From: Hemileia vastatrix
Lineage: Eukaryota > Basidiomycota > Pucciniomycetes > Pucciniales > Zaghouaniaceae
Length of the DNA stretch: 64,000 bases
Direction of reading: 5' to 3'
Assembly (NCBI GenBank): GCA_030280995.1
Contig: JASXTE010000009.1
Span: 32,138,501-32,202,500, forward strand
Shown here: piece after piece, positions 11,079 through 22,750 of the stretch
How positions within the stretch are numbered: position 1 is the first letter of the stretch
How the letters are laid out: each line of letters begins with the position of its first letter
Notes under the pieces: model-generated
Databases searched by the model: none
Seen by the model: only the letters and a program-made list of their open reading frames with translations
Told to the model about the DNA's origin: nothing
Program-made: the position numbers and the translations under genes

Positions 11079-11300
11079 CCGACTCTCGATATCGGCATTC
11101 TTCGACAAGGCCTCACACGCCACCCTTCTCCATTGGCAAAATTCACACTTCTGGCGAGGCCCTTGTGTCGCCATGCTTTCTATGCAAAAATATTCCATCA
11201 ACTCGCAGGCTGTGCAAGTCTTGGAAAACTGTCCTTTAACGATACCCTTATCTGCTTTAGGGTGTGGAGGTGTGGGAGTTGGTGTGGGGATATCCGTCAT
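11079..11300 (-). pseudogene. N-terminal fragment with a Zn2Cys6-like cysteine pattern, cut by element B
   Basis: From ATG at 11300 the minus strand encodes 74 residues before running into the LTR. A PTPTPTPP stretch is followed by six cysteines with spacing C-x2-C-x6-C-x12-C-x2-C-x6-C (CTACELMEYFC ... CEFCQWRRVAC). That spacing is the fungal Zn(II)2Cys6 binuclear cluster pattern, although the usual run of basic residues after the second Cys is weak. The rest of the protein would lie left of the window if it survives. A poly-T/A tract precedes the ATG. It could be a host gene or part of another mobile element; I cannot tell which. Confidence 0.5.
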
Positions 11301-11411
11301 AGTGAGTTTTTTTAAAAAAAAATAATAATAATTAAATAAAGAAGGAAGGGAAATTAGAGTGGGAAGTATGTCTTACGCTCAACGGAGCTCTTGTTCTTAC
11401 ACCCGGGCATC

Positions 11412-12213
11412 TGTCATGTGCCACGTGACACTCATGGCAAAAGTAGCTCATTAAATCAATAATAAGAGACTCAAATCCATACTCAAAGCACAGAAAGCAA
11501 TTCTCCATAGCAACTGCGACTTTCCTTTGTGTACTTGCTATTCAACCGCGCTAGTATAAACTCTAAATCTAAATTAGTCAATTTCTCAATAGTGTGTCTT
11601 AATCTTTTTCTCAATAAGCGACACACAGTGCAATAATCAATATAATAGTACATTAAAAGGTTTATGAAATGTCTGTGGGTTATTAAGGGGTAGTGAGCAT
11701 GGACGGAATGGTTAGTGAAGGATTAAAGGGTTAACAGATGTTAGTGAGGAGGGTCCAGGTGTAACAGATGTATATTAATGATCTGTGGTGCATGGAATGG
11801 TGGATGGGTATGAGGTCAATGCGAGGAGGAGTAAAGGATATAAAAGGGGTTCGGTTTTTGGTTTGATACTCTTTAGAATTAATTTATAAAACATATTTAT
11901 AGTTAATGGTTGTAAAAGCTTTTAAGTTAAATCATTATTATTGTATCTTTCTTTATTTTCTCAATAATCATTTCTAAATCCTAAATCTTTGATTGTTGAG
12001 TTTCCAACCCTTCGTGAGATCTTAAGAATTTTAATATTACCTTTCAATTATATTAGAATCCTTCTTGAACATAACTCAAAGCAGTAGTTCTTCCTTCGAG
12101 TCATCTTCAAGTCACTTCCTTGAATCATTCCTCTGTGCTTCAAAGAAGTCTCTAAACTGCTCATCTCACTTACAGGAACATCCTCAACCTTGTGCGTAGG
12201 TCGTCTGGTGACA
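11412..12213 (+). mobile_element. Solo LTR, TGTCA/TGACA family, copy 1
   Basis: 802 bp starting TGTCATGTGCCACGTGACA and ending TCTGGTGACA. Collinear copies lie at 26809-27595 and, inverted, at 33705-34477. It holds a TATA-like box (ggatataaaagg) near 11836, and its end region contains ccttgtgcgtagg, shared by all copies. The TG...CA ends and the 5-bp duplications at the other copies identify solo LTRs of a gypsy-type element. This copy shows no matching 5-bp duplication (gcatc before, gtcag after). Confidence 0.75.
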
Positions 12214-12570
12214 GTCAGGTTCAGTCGTTAATTCAAAAGCCGTGGAAAGGGTAGGGGCATTTGAAGAAGAGTGGGATGAGTTGATAAATGAATTTTGAAG
12301 AACATTCATCATTTCATCAAAAAAGGGTTGAGAGATGTCTTTTTGCATTTCAAAATTACAATTTGCTTCAGTGGCAAGATGATTAACTTATGACTGTGTA
12401 GACAATCCTATAGTACTAGCTATAGGCCTTAACCAAGGGAGTTGGAGAAAAACCAGAGAGAAAATCCCATTTCCCTTTAGAAAAATAGAGTGATATTTAC
12501 TTGCTAAAGTAAGTTGGTTCCTGTTTACTAAATACCCTTTTTCAACACACTTGACTGCTTGATGAGCCAA
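12214..12570 (-). pseudogene. Unrecognised coding relic
   Basis: One minus-strand frame runs from an ATG at 12570 to the solo LTR edge with a single stop near 12388. Residues after the stop (VNHLATEANCNFEMQK, FFDEMMNVLQNSF) have the composition of real protein. I do not recognise a domain. It may continue the cysteine-rich gene fragment region at 11.1-11.3 kb on the same strand or belong to an unrelated relic; the solo LTR separates the two. Confidence 0.3.
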
Positions 12571-12613
12571 GAAAGTAGTCCCCAGACAGACTACCAGACC
12601 AAAGAACTGAAAT

Positions 12614-12730
12614 GTAGACCAATGTCCACACCAGAGAAAGCAAAGATACTTGATGTAGGCTGCAAATCCACACCAGAGACAGCAATAATACTTGATATAG
12701 CTTGCAAGACTATACCAGAGAACCTGTTCC
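12614..12730 (+). repeat. 42-bp tandem repeat, in frame
   Basis: Two full copies and one partial copy of a 42-bp unit (ccacaccagagaaagcaa start). The plus strand is open from 12559 to 12744 and the repeat encodes a 14-residue unit of the form STPE-A-ILD-ACK. The number of units is too small to call a domain. Confidence 0.5.
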
Positions 12731-12744
12731 TAAAGTTGAGTTAA

Positions 12745-13449
12745 ATGAAGAACTAACCTTGCAACAAACACAGCCAATTGTGGCCAAAAACAGTGAAAAC
12801 TGAGTGAGGAACAAGGATATCACCTCCAGATGGTTGTATGATAATTAAAGTTGCCCCAAACTTTCTTATTCACTATGTACACACAGACCACTATCTAAGA
12901 GCCCATGCACACCAAAAATTTGGCGCCTGTAACAGCCAAATTGAATAAAAAACCCTCCAGAAGCGCTCCCCAACCTTCTAAAACAGAGGTGGGCAGGCCG
13001 CCTGATGTTGGAGATGCCGCCTGAAGCGGCCAGCCTCCCTGAAGCCAGAAAATCAATAAAAACACCTAATCTACTTAGAAAAATTAGCTACAACTACTAA
13101 AACCGTTAAAACACAGAATTACACTATAACAACGTTGGGAAATGAAATATAGAGCTAAATAAGACCTATCCAATGGTATCAAGTAATTAAACCTAAGACT
13201 TAAGGTTAGCCTGTAAAACACAAAAAACAAAATTAAACAGCTATCTTTGTAACTGAAGAATGAGGAAATGACCCCTTAAAACTTAGAATATGAAAAATAT
13301 TATCAAGACAAAAAATATATAGAAAAACAAGGGCTATCCAATGATAGTACCCAAATACCCACAGTCCCAATATTCATGGAATAAAACCAGAAAAACACCC
13401 AATTCTTCAACAGATGCCAATTAAGACATGCACAAACAGCGCCAAACCA
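12745..13449. other. No gene seen; small GC-rich inverted patch
   Basis: No supported coding region. A GC-rich patch at about 12985-13050 contains several gccgcctga/gcggcc blocks in both orientations, unlike the AT-rich surroundings. It could be the edge of a decayed element. Confidence 0.4.
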
Positions 13450-14520
13450 CACAACAAAGGCCCCTGCCAATGTTGGAAGAACACAACGGTAATAAGAGTT
13501 GGGTGAAAACTGCTGTCATTTCATTAAAACCAAAAACAAAACCTGATAGCTGAACTGCCTCCAAAACTTATTTAACCTTTTCTCCATGTTCCATGACATT
13601 CTTAAAAGGTGAGGTTTTAATATTTAAAAGATCATTAAAAAGAGCCATGCAAGCAGTGTGAGAGGATATGTTGAATTTGGAGCTGAGAATTGAGAAAGCT
13701 TTGTAGCTTGTAATCCCAAAATCTATGAAGGCCTAAAGTTTTTCATCAATTGTGTTGTAGATTGCATGCCAGCTCATCTCGTCCTCAAATTTTGAGATAT
13801 CATCATTGATTGCAGCTGCGTCAGATATATATTTTGTTGAACGGACACGGAACATTAGAAAAATTTTGATATTCTTTATCCAAGTTTGCAAGTTAGAACC
13901 ATCAGGTCTCAATTTAGACATCTTATTTGTCCTTTGTATAATTTCATAAAGAACATCAGCCCAATCTCTTCCTTTATAGGTCATAAAATTTTCATTTTCA
14001 TTGTCAGATAAAAATTTTTCACTGCTGAGGGAAGAAGATGGACTAGGATGTGGAACATGACTGGTTCCCACATTTTTCAATGACAAGATGCATCTGTTTA
14101 TTGGTTGTCGCAAATGCAAACCTGTGTTGCGTTGTGAAGACATAAGCAGAGGAATAGGGGCCTTAGTAAGGTCTAGGTGCAGAAGATGGTCACAAGCTGT
14201 GGCTTCATGTTGGTTGTGTGATTGAGAGGCAAGGGAGGATGAGAGGAAGGAGGGAGAGGAGCTGAAACTACCGGTGTGTTACCTGGAATTAGATTGATGG
14301 GGAGAGTCGCCAATGATAGGCAAGCAGTGCTCACACTATACATAGACAAGGCAGGCGAGGTAGATGGAACCAAGAGGGAATGCAAGCGGTGTCTTGCTCG
14401 TGTATTTAACAATGGTTGAGGAAAAAGATTTTTTAATTCCCTTGTGAGGGGCTGTGGATGTTTGCGGGCTAAAAGAGGTCTGGATTGAAATGGATTAGAC
14501 AAGTCCATGGAAGTTGGCAT
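13450..14520 (-). pseudogene. Ty1/copia-like gag relic
   Basis: The best frame, 14143-13733, reads LRPDGSNLQTWIK followed by a hydrophobic block, then residues ending HAIYNTIDEKL. The pattern (leucine, D/N-G-S-N, x, x, W) is the usual start of copia-type Gag. Downstream on the minus strand, after a frameshift near 13735, the sequence still encodes plausible Gag-like protein to about 13450. Upstream, a proline/serine-rich frame (14520-14173) may be its N-terminus. No zinc knuckle, protease or RT is visible. Assignment rests on one motif block. Confidence 0.45.
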
Positions 14521-14925
14521 GGATTAGAAGAACCAAAAAAATAAGGAAGGTGGAAGGAGCTCAACACCAAACAAGAGACATGTTGAACGTGGGGGAAAGC
14601 ACAGGGCTCACAAAAAGATTCTGGGAAATACAAGATTGTGATTACTGCTAGTAACAAATCAGGGACAGCCCATAGCCTATGGTAGAAGTGTCAGCACTTT
14701 GTCCGGAGTGAACCGGAGTTTGATGCATCCGCTGCACCATAGACTAAATACACCTTAAGTACTTAATAGTCACTAAGCTATCATTCTACATGTAACATGA
14801 TGAATAAATTCCTATAACCTAACTGTTCTTTTTTCTGGAAGTCATGCTGCTGCCCTAACTGACCCTCTTCACCCCATGCCTCAAACACTTCCTCCCCCTC
14901 TTGCCCTCTCTTTTGGCTCACTTTT

Positions 14926-15138
14926 CACCAGAAAAAAAAGGTGGGCACCTGATAGCAGGTACCAATCCCCATCTTTTATTTGATTCAGCTTTAGCTCAGA
15001 TTTAATTCTTCTGAGATGACTACACACTAAACATTGGCCATGTCAGCTTGTGTGGCATCAAATCTGAGTTATTCTTGAGTCACAAATGGATGGAGGGGTT
15101 GGAACCTGCTAGAAGGTGCCAAATATTTTTTCATGGTG
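14926..15138. mobile_element. 213-bp MITE of the CACCA/CTAGC TIR family
   Basis: Ends are CACCAGAAAA on the left and, read inward from the right, CACCATGAAA. Each is followed by a shared palindromic core about 20-38 bases in (GGCACCTGATAGCAGGTACC left, GGCACCTTCTAGCAGGTTCC right). The inverted similarity continues most of the way to the centre, so the element can fold as one hairpin. The 3-bp target duplication ttt lies at 14923-14925 and 15139-15141. There is no coding capacity. Ends, core position and 3-bp duplication match the elements at 45625-46850 and 51696-62238. Confidence 0.75.
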
Positions 15139-17028
15139 TTTGGTACATTTTTTTCTCAATATTTTATTTTATTTTTATTTTTAATTGAGCCTCACATTCC
15201 ACTTACCCCACCTGTCCCTTGATCATCTTCCAACTCTTGCACTCTCTTTTGGTTCACATTTGGTACATTTTTTTATCATTCTTTTAATCTATATGAGCCT
15301 GCTAACCATCTGCTATGCAGATGGAAAGCAGGCTTGCACACACATGCAGACCTTTGGCCCACAAGTGTGCCTGCATGCTATGCATCTTGCATGATAGATA
15401 TATCTTACAATCTCAGGTTTTTAGTAGAATGAGTGGTTGTGAAATGAGAGTTGCTGGCAGGGCTGCTGCATCTAGTGACACACAGCTCCAAGTATTCAAT
15501 GTGGAATTAGTTGGGGTCAGTTAGGTTAGTGGTGTAGAAAAAGAAGGTTCCATAATGCTAAGCTATAGAAACAATCTGAGATGGGTTGGTTCTCCTTTCT
15601 AAAATTAATTTAAAAAAAGAAGCACCTGCCACTCTAATATTTAAAGACAGTGAAAGCACATATTGTAAGTGTGGTTTATTATTTTTGGGGAAGAAAGAAG
15701 AATGAAATTTCATAGAGATATTTTGAGAACAGAGTAATATATTTTAATATAACTAATCTATCTGTTGGCTAGATATATTCTCAGTCACTCCCTCTTGAAG
15801 CACTCTATCTAATACTACCCTTACTGTAGCAATAAAATAACTCTACAGCACTACTTCTGGTATGCACACCTGTTATTTACAATAAATAAAATATATCTAT
15901 AATCTCTTATCTATGTATAAAAATCTACTTCACTTTCCTTTCTCCCCCTCTTTTCAAGAGTGGTTTCTCTTTTATATACCTTGTATATCCAGAGCCCTTC
16001 CACTATGCTTCCTTCCCCTACTGGCTCTCCTGCACAAGATCAGTGCTACTACAAGAATATCAAACAGTAAATAAGTATCTCAAAAATATAAGTACATTTG
16101 TTAGAAATAAACCTGGTTCTAATAGCACTTGAAAAAATTATGTAAACTACCATTAGCACCTGATGCTTTACCTTTCTGTACATACCCTATACTTCTTGAG
16201 ATTACTAACTATATAATAAGTAATTTACCACCTTTCATACCTATTATAACAGCCCCTGCTTACCATGTGGGTATCCACTGATTGTGAAACCCTTTACACT
16301 AATTAAGTACCCTTCCTCCAAGTCTTACGTCTTTTTCTGCTATTTATTGAGCGCCTCTTATCAACCCACTTGTTCTTCTAGTGCTACCTTCTTTTTCCAA
16401 CAAGTTTCTACAAGTGCTAAGTGTTACATTTAAAGCCCATTGCATCTCTCTAAGTGTGTAAACTCACAACCTTTCATGAAGCTACTTATTCTTATCTAAA
16501 TGTGAAACCTTTACCCTTTCTTGATGCTACCCTTTAATCCATACTATGCGTCTAGTGCTGGTTGTGGCTTCCTCAAGTGCATATCATACCTTCTTGTCTT
16601 ATAGTCCAGTTTGCACTTCCCTCTAGTTTTTTTTTCCGGGGCTTGTATATCCATAGTACACAAAAATAACTGTGCATGGAGAGTCCACTATGTCTGTGAT
16701 TTTTGAAGACCCTTTAGTTGTGCTTCTGTAACCATCCTTCCTAGAAACCCCTTTTTTGCAATTCCTGAGATCTGATACATTTGCTGCGTTACTTTGAGAT
16801 GTGTACCACAGTCTCCCTCTACTCACGAATGTCCCCAGGTGCTATAAAACCAGGTGCATATCTTTAAATTTTTTCTCATTCCTCCTCCTTCCCTTCTTCT
16901 CTTCTATCATATTATCTTTATTATTAATACCAACAACAAAATTGTCAACACCTTGGCAACACTGTAGTTGAAACAGCATAACTCCTTGTTGTTTCTTAAA
17001 AGCTTGCTGTTGTAAAAACTTTTTCACT
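15139..17028. other. No gene seen; possible decayed LTR
   Basis: No supported ORF. A direct repeat of a pyrimidine-rich block (about 14868-14935 and 15185-15265) flanks the MITE. A minus-strand TATA-like box (GGTATATAAAAGAGAAACC, about 15965-15985) and nearby A/T-rich polyadenylation-like sequence suggest a decayed LTR of the copia-like relic at 13.4-14.5 kb. I could not define its ends. Confidence 0.3.
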
Positions 17029-19262
17029 GTGAGTTTCTTCTCTTCTCTTCTATCATCTTAAATATTTGGCACTGATTCCTTTTTCTTTCCTTTTTCTAGT
17101 CATGCAACTTCTGTAAAATTCACAAGAAGAAATGCAGTCTTAATGGTTCACCAGCCATTACTGCTCCTGCCACTGCCACTGTCAATACTAATGCTTTGAT
17201 GTAAAACTTAATGAGTCAGCTTGCTTTCAAGCTCCCTGCTCCAAAAAGAGCAAAGAAAAAACACTGCTTTCTGATTCCAGGCACTACCTCCCATTTTACC
17301 CATCATTGGATCTTCTGTGAAGAATCAATCTACAAAGTAAGTCACTCTTATTATTAATAGCTTTTTGTGACTTTCTCCTTCTAGCAAAAAATTCTCTTTT
17401 CTATTTTACTTAGGAGGTCCCTCATACTCCATACGCCGCAACACCTCTAACTCCATGCATCAAAATAGTTATACCAGGTCTCAAAGAAAACCCATTCTGG
17501 GCTTCCACTCCTGGAACTGTCCTCTCACCTACCTGGCCTGAACAAGAGGCTATTCTACCACCTATAAATTTAGACAATTTGTTTCCACTCCTGAAAACTT
17601 AGTCAACACATTTGAGGGTGAATCTCCTTGCATTCACCTCCCTTTCCCTGAAGATTGGAAAGTCCTTAATTGAGTCATCACCTCCCCTTACTAATGGAAA
17701 ATTGACCAAGTAAATACTGCCTTTGACACAGTCTTTAACAATCTTGAATATACTCCTGCCCTCAACAAACAAGATATACAAAATTTTGTTGCCCTAGTTG
17801 AAACTCTAAATTTGACTTATGATAATACTTATAACAAATGGGAGTACACCTTTCTTGATAGCCACCAAAGTAAGTCACATCCTTTTCATTATCTTTTCCT
17901 AAAGTACTAACTTCTTTTCTAATTTCCCCTTTTTCAGTGTCTTTTCTTCTTTTCTCTAATTTTCCAATCTGTATCTTGCTGTAAAAAGTTGTATCTAGTG
18001 TATTATTATTTCTGTTTTAATAATAATAAAAATTATTCCCAAAGAGAACTCTCATTGCCAAATATTTCCCATTATTATTTTGAGAGAGTGAGAGAATCTC
18101 CTTAGTTCTTAGGGAAGATGAAATTCCTCCTGTGAGCTCTTCCTTGACTCCTCCTGAAATAACCCTGAGACAATAAATCTTCCTACATAACTTAATATGT
18201 TAGAGTCTCATTTTCTTCATACCTTGTATTCTTGAATTAAATTCAGATCTTCCCAAGGTTTTATGCTCCTTAGGGCTAACCTTTCTTCCCAGTTAACCTC
18301 AATACAGTTTAATCTTCCTTACCCTAGCATCCCCACTTGGATACTACTCATCTCTTGCCTTTATTTTGTTTCTACACAACACTTGATTTTTTCTATAAAT
18401 AGGCCTGCAATCCACTCTTCTTCCTTATTCAGCCCATTACACTTGACAAGTTCTAATTAGCCATGACCCAATACCGTAATTTACCTAGATATCAGTTTTG
18501 CACTTTTTTCTACCATTGAAATTTTAACTGCACTTTCTCTAAGCCTCATGGATATTCTTCCAATGGACCCGCTTATGATAAATGCATCTGCTTTCATAAG
18601 ACTTTCACCTTTTCTTATGAATGTCCTAATTTTCCTAATGGCTATATCCAGTTCTCTCCTGGAAATACCTCTAGCACTCCTACTATAATAGCTAGCCCCA
18701 GTAGCGCTACTCATCCTTCTTCTGAAACATTACCCACTGATAGAGAATCTCTCCCTATGTACCATTGGTGAGAAATCTCCATCTGACCCAAGGCAGAATT
18801 CCCTTTTCCTTCTGGGAAAAACATTGCATTATAGCCATCTTATTCACATTCTCCCAACACTGTGAGAGTGCTTCCCCCCTCTGTGTGGCCTACAAATCTA
18901 TTAGGTAGTATATCCTTCATCCTTACTTTCAAATAATCTTTTCTAATTTCAACTTCTTCAAAGGTTTTAACAAATATATTTTCTTAGGATGGGTCCTCCA
19001 ACCCCTTCCGTTCTTGCATTCAATGTGAATCTTTTCATGCCTTTGCCTCATATATAACACCATGTCATCCTCATACAATCACACTCCTACTTTTTCTGAA
19101 AATGAGTTAAATGCCTGTTACCATGATATTGAAAGGATCAGTCATCTAATGAATGAAATCAGTTCCTCAATAATCCATGGTTTTCCTGCAGATCACAATA
19201 GCTTTGTCATTCCTGAAGAATGGAAAGGATTCCCTGACAGTATCAATGGTGATTCTGATTAA
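17029..19262 (+). pseudogene. Unrecognised intron-bearing gene relic with a CX2CX6C motif
   Basis: Three short GT...AG introns are visible: 17029-17099, 17337-17413 and 17870-17937, the last with a tactaac branch-site block. Between the first two, the exon opens with SCNFCKIHKKKC, i.e. C-x2-C-x6-C with basic residues as in the first half of Zn2Cys6 DNA-binding clusters. The next exon encodes ENPFWASTPGTVLSPTWPEQ and, after a frameshift, FPEDWKVLN and YNKWEYTFLDS. More protein-like but broken sequence follows to an open 66-codon frame at 19062-19262. Stops and frame changes make it a relic. I recognise no full family. Confidence 0.4.
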
Positions 19263-19780
19263 TCATTACCTTACTACATATCCCTCTGATAAGCATTTTA
19301 ACTCAAATTCTTGTACATAGTTCCCTTTTTAACTATGCTTAACCTCTGTAATTATCATAAAAATTCTAATTCTTCATAAATCATGAGAAAAGTGCATAGT
19401 GCTTGCAACAAACTTGCTTTGCCATATATACCTTTTTAGAGAGTTAGAGAGCAATTGACTATAACTTCTCTACTATATTTAAATAACTTCAACCCCATTA
19501 GTTAAACTTCATCATATAAAATTTTTCAAGAACTCAGATGCCTAAATTTGGGCACCCCATCTGCCAACCTTCTTCAGCTAAAGTTACCTCATTCTGTTAA
19601 GTCCCCAGTTGCCTTCTTATTATTCTTCATATACCCTTGTACAACATAAATTCTTCATTCCATAAAATCTACTTTAGGTGCTAATGCCAACTGCTTGTTC
19701 AGCCATAGTTTCTTCACCATCACTAACACTCTATCCATCACAGCAGTGTCATGGCCTCCTATGAGTCCCAAAAAAAACTT
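19263..19780. other. No gene seen
   Basis: AT-rich sequence without a supported ORF. Part of it may be the eroded tail of element E, since hairpin-type motif copies begin near 19795. Confidence 0.4.
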
Positions 19781-19904
19781 AAAATGCTAATAGTAGTTTA
19801 AACTCTTTCCAGAGAAAAAGAAAACAATTTTTTTAGTTAATCCTCTTCCCGGAGGTAGTTCTGGAAGTTTTCCCTCATTCAGGAGGTAATTCCTGTGTTA
19901 CTGG

Positions 19905-20990
19905 TACCCCTTTTGGGTAGAATCTTTTTATCTGATTGACTACTATACATCACTTCAGTTCAGTACAATCCAATTCTTCCAGTAAATAAGACCCTCCAGT
20001 TATTTATTTTCTGATCCTATAAGGACCATTCCATCTGTCTTAAAACAATATACCTCATTTACTCTTGAGACTTCTATTGTATACTAATACCAAGTCCCCT
20101 GGTTTAAGTGGTCATCTTAATCTGTGCACTAAGCGCTCATCCCAATATTTCACTTATTTGTCCCTAATCTGCATCATTCTTTCATACACCTTTTCCACAA
20201 ACTCATCCTTTCTTTCAAGCTGTTCCACTCTTGCTAGAATTAAATCCTCAGTTGAGCCCACCTGATCCCAATCACATCCTAGAAAAGATCCATCTTTCAG
20301 ATCAAAAGGTAATACAGCCCTCTGACCAAAAATAAGTTCATAAGGTGAAAAAAACACTGTCCTTTTCACTGTTTCCTATCTGCAAATGATAGTAGAGGCA
20401 AATAACTTTTCCACTTTTCCCCATTAGCTCCACATAGCTTAAATAGAGCATCCTTAATCACCTGATGCCCTCTATCAATTATAGCTTCTGCTTTTGGATA
20501 ATATGGCTTTGAAACTTGAATCTTAGCACCAAATCCTTTATCAAATTCTTAGAATTCAGCAGAAAATTTAGTACCACCATCCACAGTTACCATTTTCATT
20601 ACTCCATATTTATACACCCATTCTTTCTTTAAAAATTCAGCTACATTACTTGCCTTTAGGTTTATCAAAGGCGCAGCTCTGACCTATCCTGAAAGATCAT
20701 CCCTGGCCACAACCAAGTACTTGAAACCTTTTTCTTTAATATGAACCACATCTAAGCTAATCCTGCCAAAAATAGTATCTTCACCTGTTGCCTTTCCTTT
20801 CTATTTAGGATTTTTTGTAACTCCTAAACTGAAATTCTCAGCAAGATTTGACTGAATCCTTAACCTATGATCTCATATTTGGCCACCAAAATCTCTGCTT
20901 TATTCTTCGATAAGTTTCTTCTTGGCCCCTATTTCACAAACTTTGATTTAATTCTCTAAGAATCTTTTCTTTTATGCCTCTATCCATTAA
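19905..20990 (-). pseudogene. Element E integrase
   Basis: Decayed copy of the integrase seen in B and C. Recognisable segments from high to low coordinate: GEDTIFGRISLDVVHIKE, KYLVVARDDLSG, INLKASNVAEFL, VDGGTKF, a Glu-to-Asp change in IIDRGHQ (active-site Glu lost), ELIFGQRAVLPFDL, then the C-terminal DLVLVYNRS, DRWNGPY and FYPKG segments. Several stops and at least two frame changes. It supplies the C-terminal domain absent from B. Confidence 0.75.
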
Positions 20991-21164
20991 AATTAATTAC
21001 AGTGTGGAAGAGCATTCCCTCTGTACCTTTCTGTCTTTAATAAAATACTCTTTAGAGAGCCTCACTATCTTGTGCCATGTTTCTTTATTATAATCTTCTG
21101 GTTGACTGTTGCCCTCTAGATACTCTTTTAACCAATCTACTTTTTCAGTTGATTCCCCAATCAA

Positions 21165-21880
21165 CTATCCACCTTCTAAAAGAAAATCACTTCCTTGAAT
21201 GGCAATCAAGTCATTTTCTTCTGAATCCTGAGCCACTTCATCTGGAGCTCTTCTTTTTACTGCCTTAGCTCTAACATATATGCCTAGTTTTTTAATCTCC
21301 TCATAATATGTTTCCCTATAATTGCCCTTCTTAAGCTTTCCTGGTTTATTTTCATTGCAGACACTGCCTAAAAATGATGGTAGTTTAGTGTCTTCACCAA
21401 TTCCTGTCATTAGTTTTATGTCTTCCCAGATGCCCTTATTCCTAAACCTTTGATAGCAATAGTATATTCCATTTATCCACCTTTTATCATCTTCAAATTT
21501 TTCTGCCTCAGAATCCTCTTCACACAATGGCCTTCTTGACAAAGAATAAGGCATTGTGAAAGATTTTCCTGATTTATAGATTAAATCAAAAGAAAACGAA
21601 TTAATCTGCCCACCCATCTAGTCATTGGTGCATCTGGTAAACTTGGACTACTGGTCATTTTCACCAGAGATAGCACATCAACCTTCAACACAAAATTTTG
21701 CCCCCAAAGCATCCATTGTAGCTTCTTCAAAATCTTTGCAACCCCACACAACTTCAACTTGTACTATGAATACCTAGACTCCACCTTTTTAAAAGTCTTT
21801 GACTCATAAAGGAAAGGCCTATAATTTCCTTCCTTGTCTTCTTGCATTAAAATTGCACCTACTTCGGACACACCTGAATC
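21165..21880 (-). pseudogene. Element E RNase H and linker
   Basis: AVDSGVSEVGAILMQ opens an RNase H-like domain, followed by LCGVAKILKKLQ and PMTRWVG, then FDLIYKSGKSFTMP and SLSRRP and an acidic linker. A frame change occurs near 21618, inside the TRWV segment. Same order as B. No intact product is possible. Confidence 0.7.
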
Positions 21881-22750
21881 AACTGCTATAGTAGTCTTTC
21901 CAGAGCCTTGTCCATATTCAAATTTCTTTCAAAGAATATCTTACCCTAAAATTCTTTTTAATAATTTGAATGATTCTTCACATTCATCTTTCCAATCCTA
22001 TACAAAATCTCTCTTGTAAAGTGCCTTAATGGAGAAGATAACATGGCAAAATTAAAAATAAAAATTCTTACATATGTACAAGTACCTAAAAACCCTCTAA
22101 ATTTTGTAGTGTTTCTTGGTCTTGACCATGTAAGTACCTTGTTTTACTGTTTTTCTGAAATGGTTCTTCCCATCCTACATACAACATTACAAAAAATATC
22201 TAGTGCTAGCACGTAAAAAGAAAATTTTGACCCTGATACTGTCAAACCAGCCTCTTCTATCCTAAAAAATTAACCTTCCAAGAGTAAAAGCATATTCCCA
22301 AATAAAAATTCTAATTTTTGGCTTCTCCTCTAGAACTTCTCTGTCATAATCAGTTACTGGCCCTTTTATATTTCACTCATCAATAGAGATTCATACATGT
22401 TCCATAATTTTTTCCTGTGATATCCACATCATATGCACCTGATACACTGCCACTGAGTTCTTAGTACCCTGAAGTAACCTTGATAACCTAAAGTGCCCCA
22501 ATAGAGTTTCAAAAGTAGTAATGGGTCTTGAAAAAATGTCTAACTCACTCTCATTATATCCTACCATTATATCTCCTAATCCAAAACCCCCTTGTCCTGC
22601 AAAAGATTCCACAAATTCTTCTGGTGTTGGTGGTGATCCTGCATCCTTAACTGTAACCTTGTTCATTTCTCTCAAATTATGAACCACCCTTAACTTTCCG
22701 TTATGTTTGAAAACACAAAATACTGAGCTTGAGTAGCTAGAAATTAACTT
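21881..22750 (-). pseudogene. Element E reverse transcriptase
   Basis: NLREMNKVTVKDAG, GFGLGDIMVGYNESELD and LLQGTKNSVAVYQ match the B reverse transcriptase. The catalytic FIDDGG box is destroyed by substitutions and a stop just after position 22391. The remaining connection part is readable in broken pieces down to about 21900. Confidence 0.7.

Noticed and set aside
11407..12218. 5-bp duplication around solo LTR copy 1
   Set aside because: Flanks are gcatc and gtcag, which do not match.
14710..14738. Possible copia-type primer site (plus strand ending ccgctgcacca)
   Set aside because: The T-arm does not fold as in a tRNA and the adjacent sequence lacks a CA-type LTR end.
18481..18714. 77-codon minus-strand open frame
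   Set aside because: The opposite strand carries the more protein-like, cysteine-containing reading of the intron-bearing relic.
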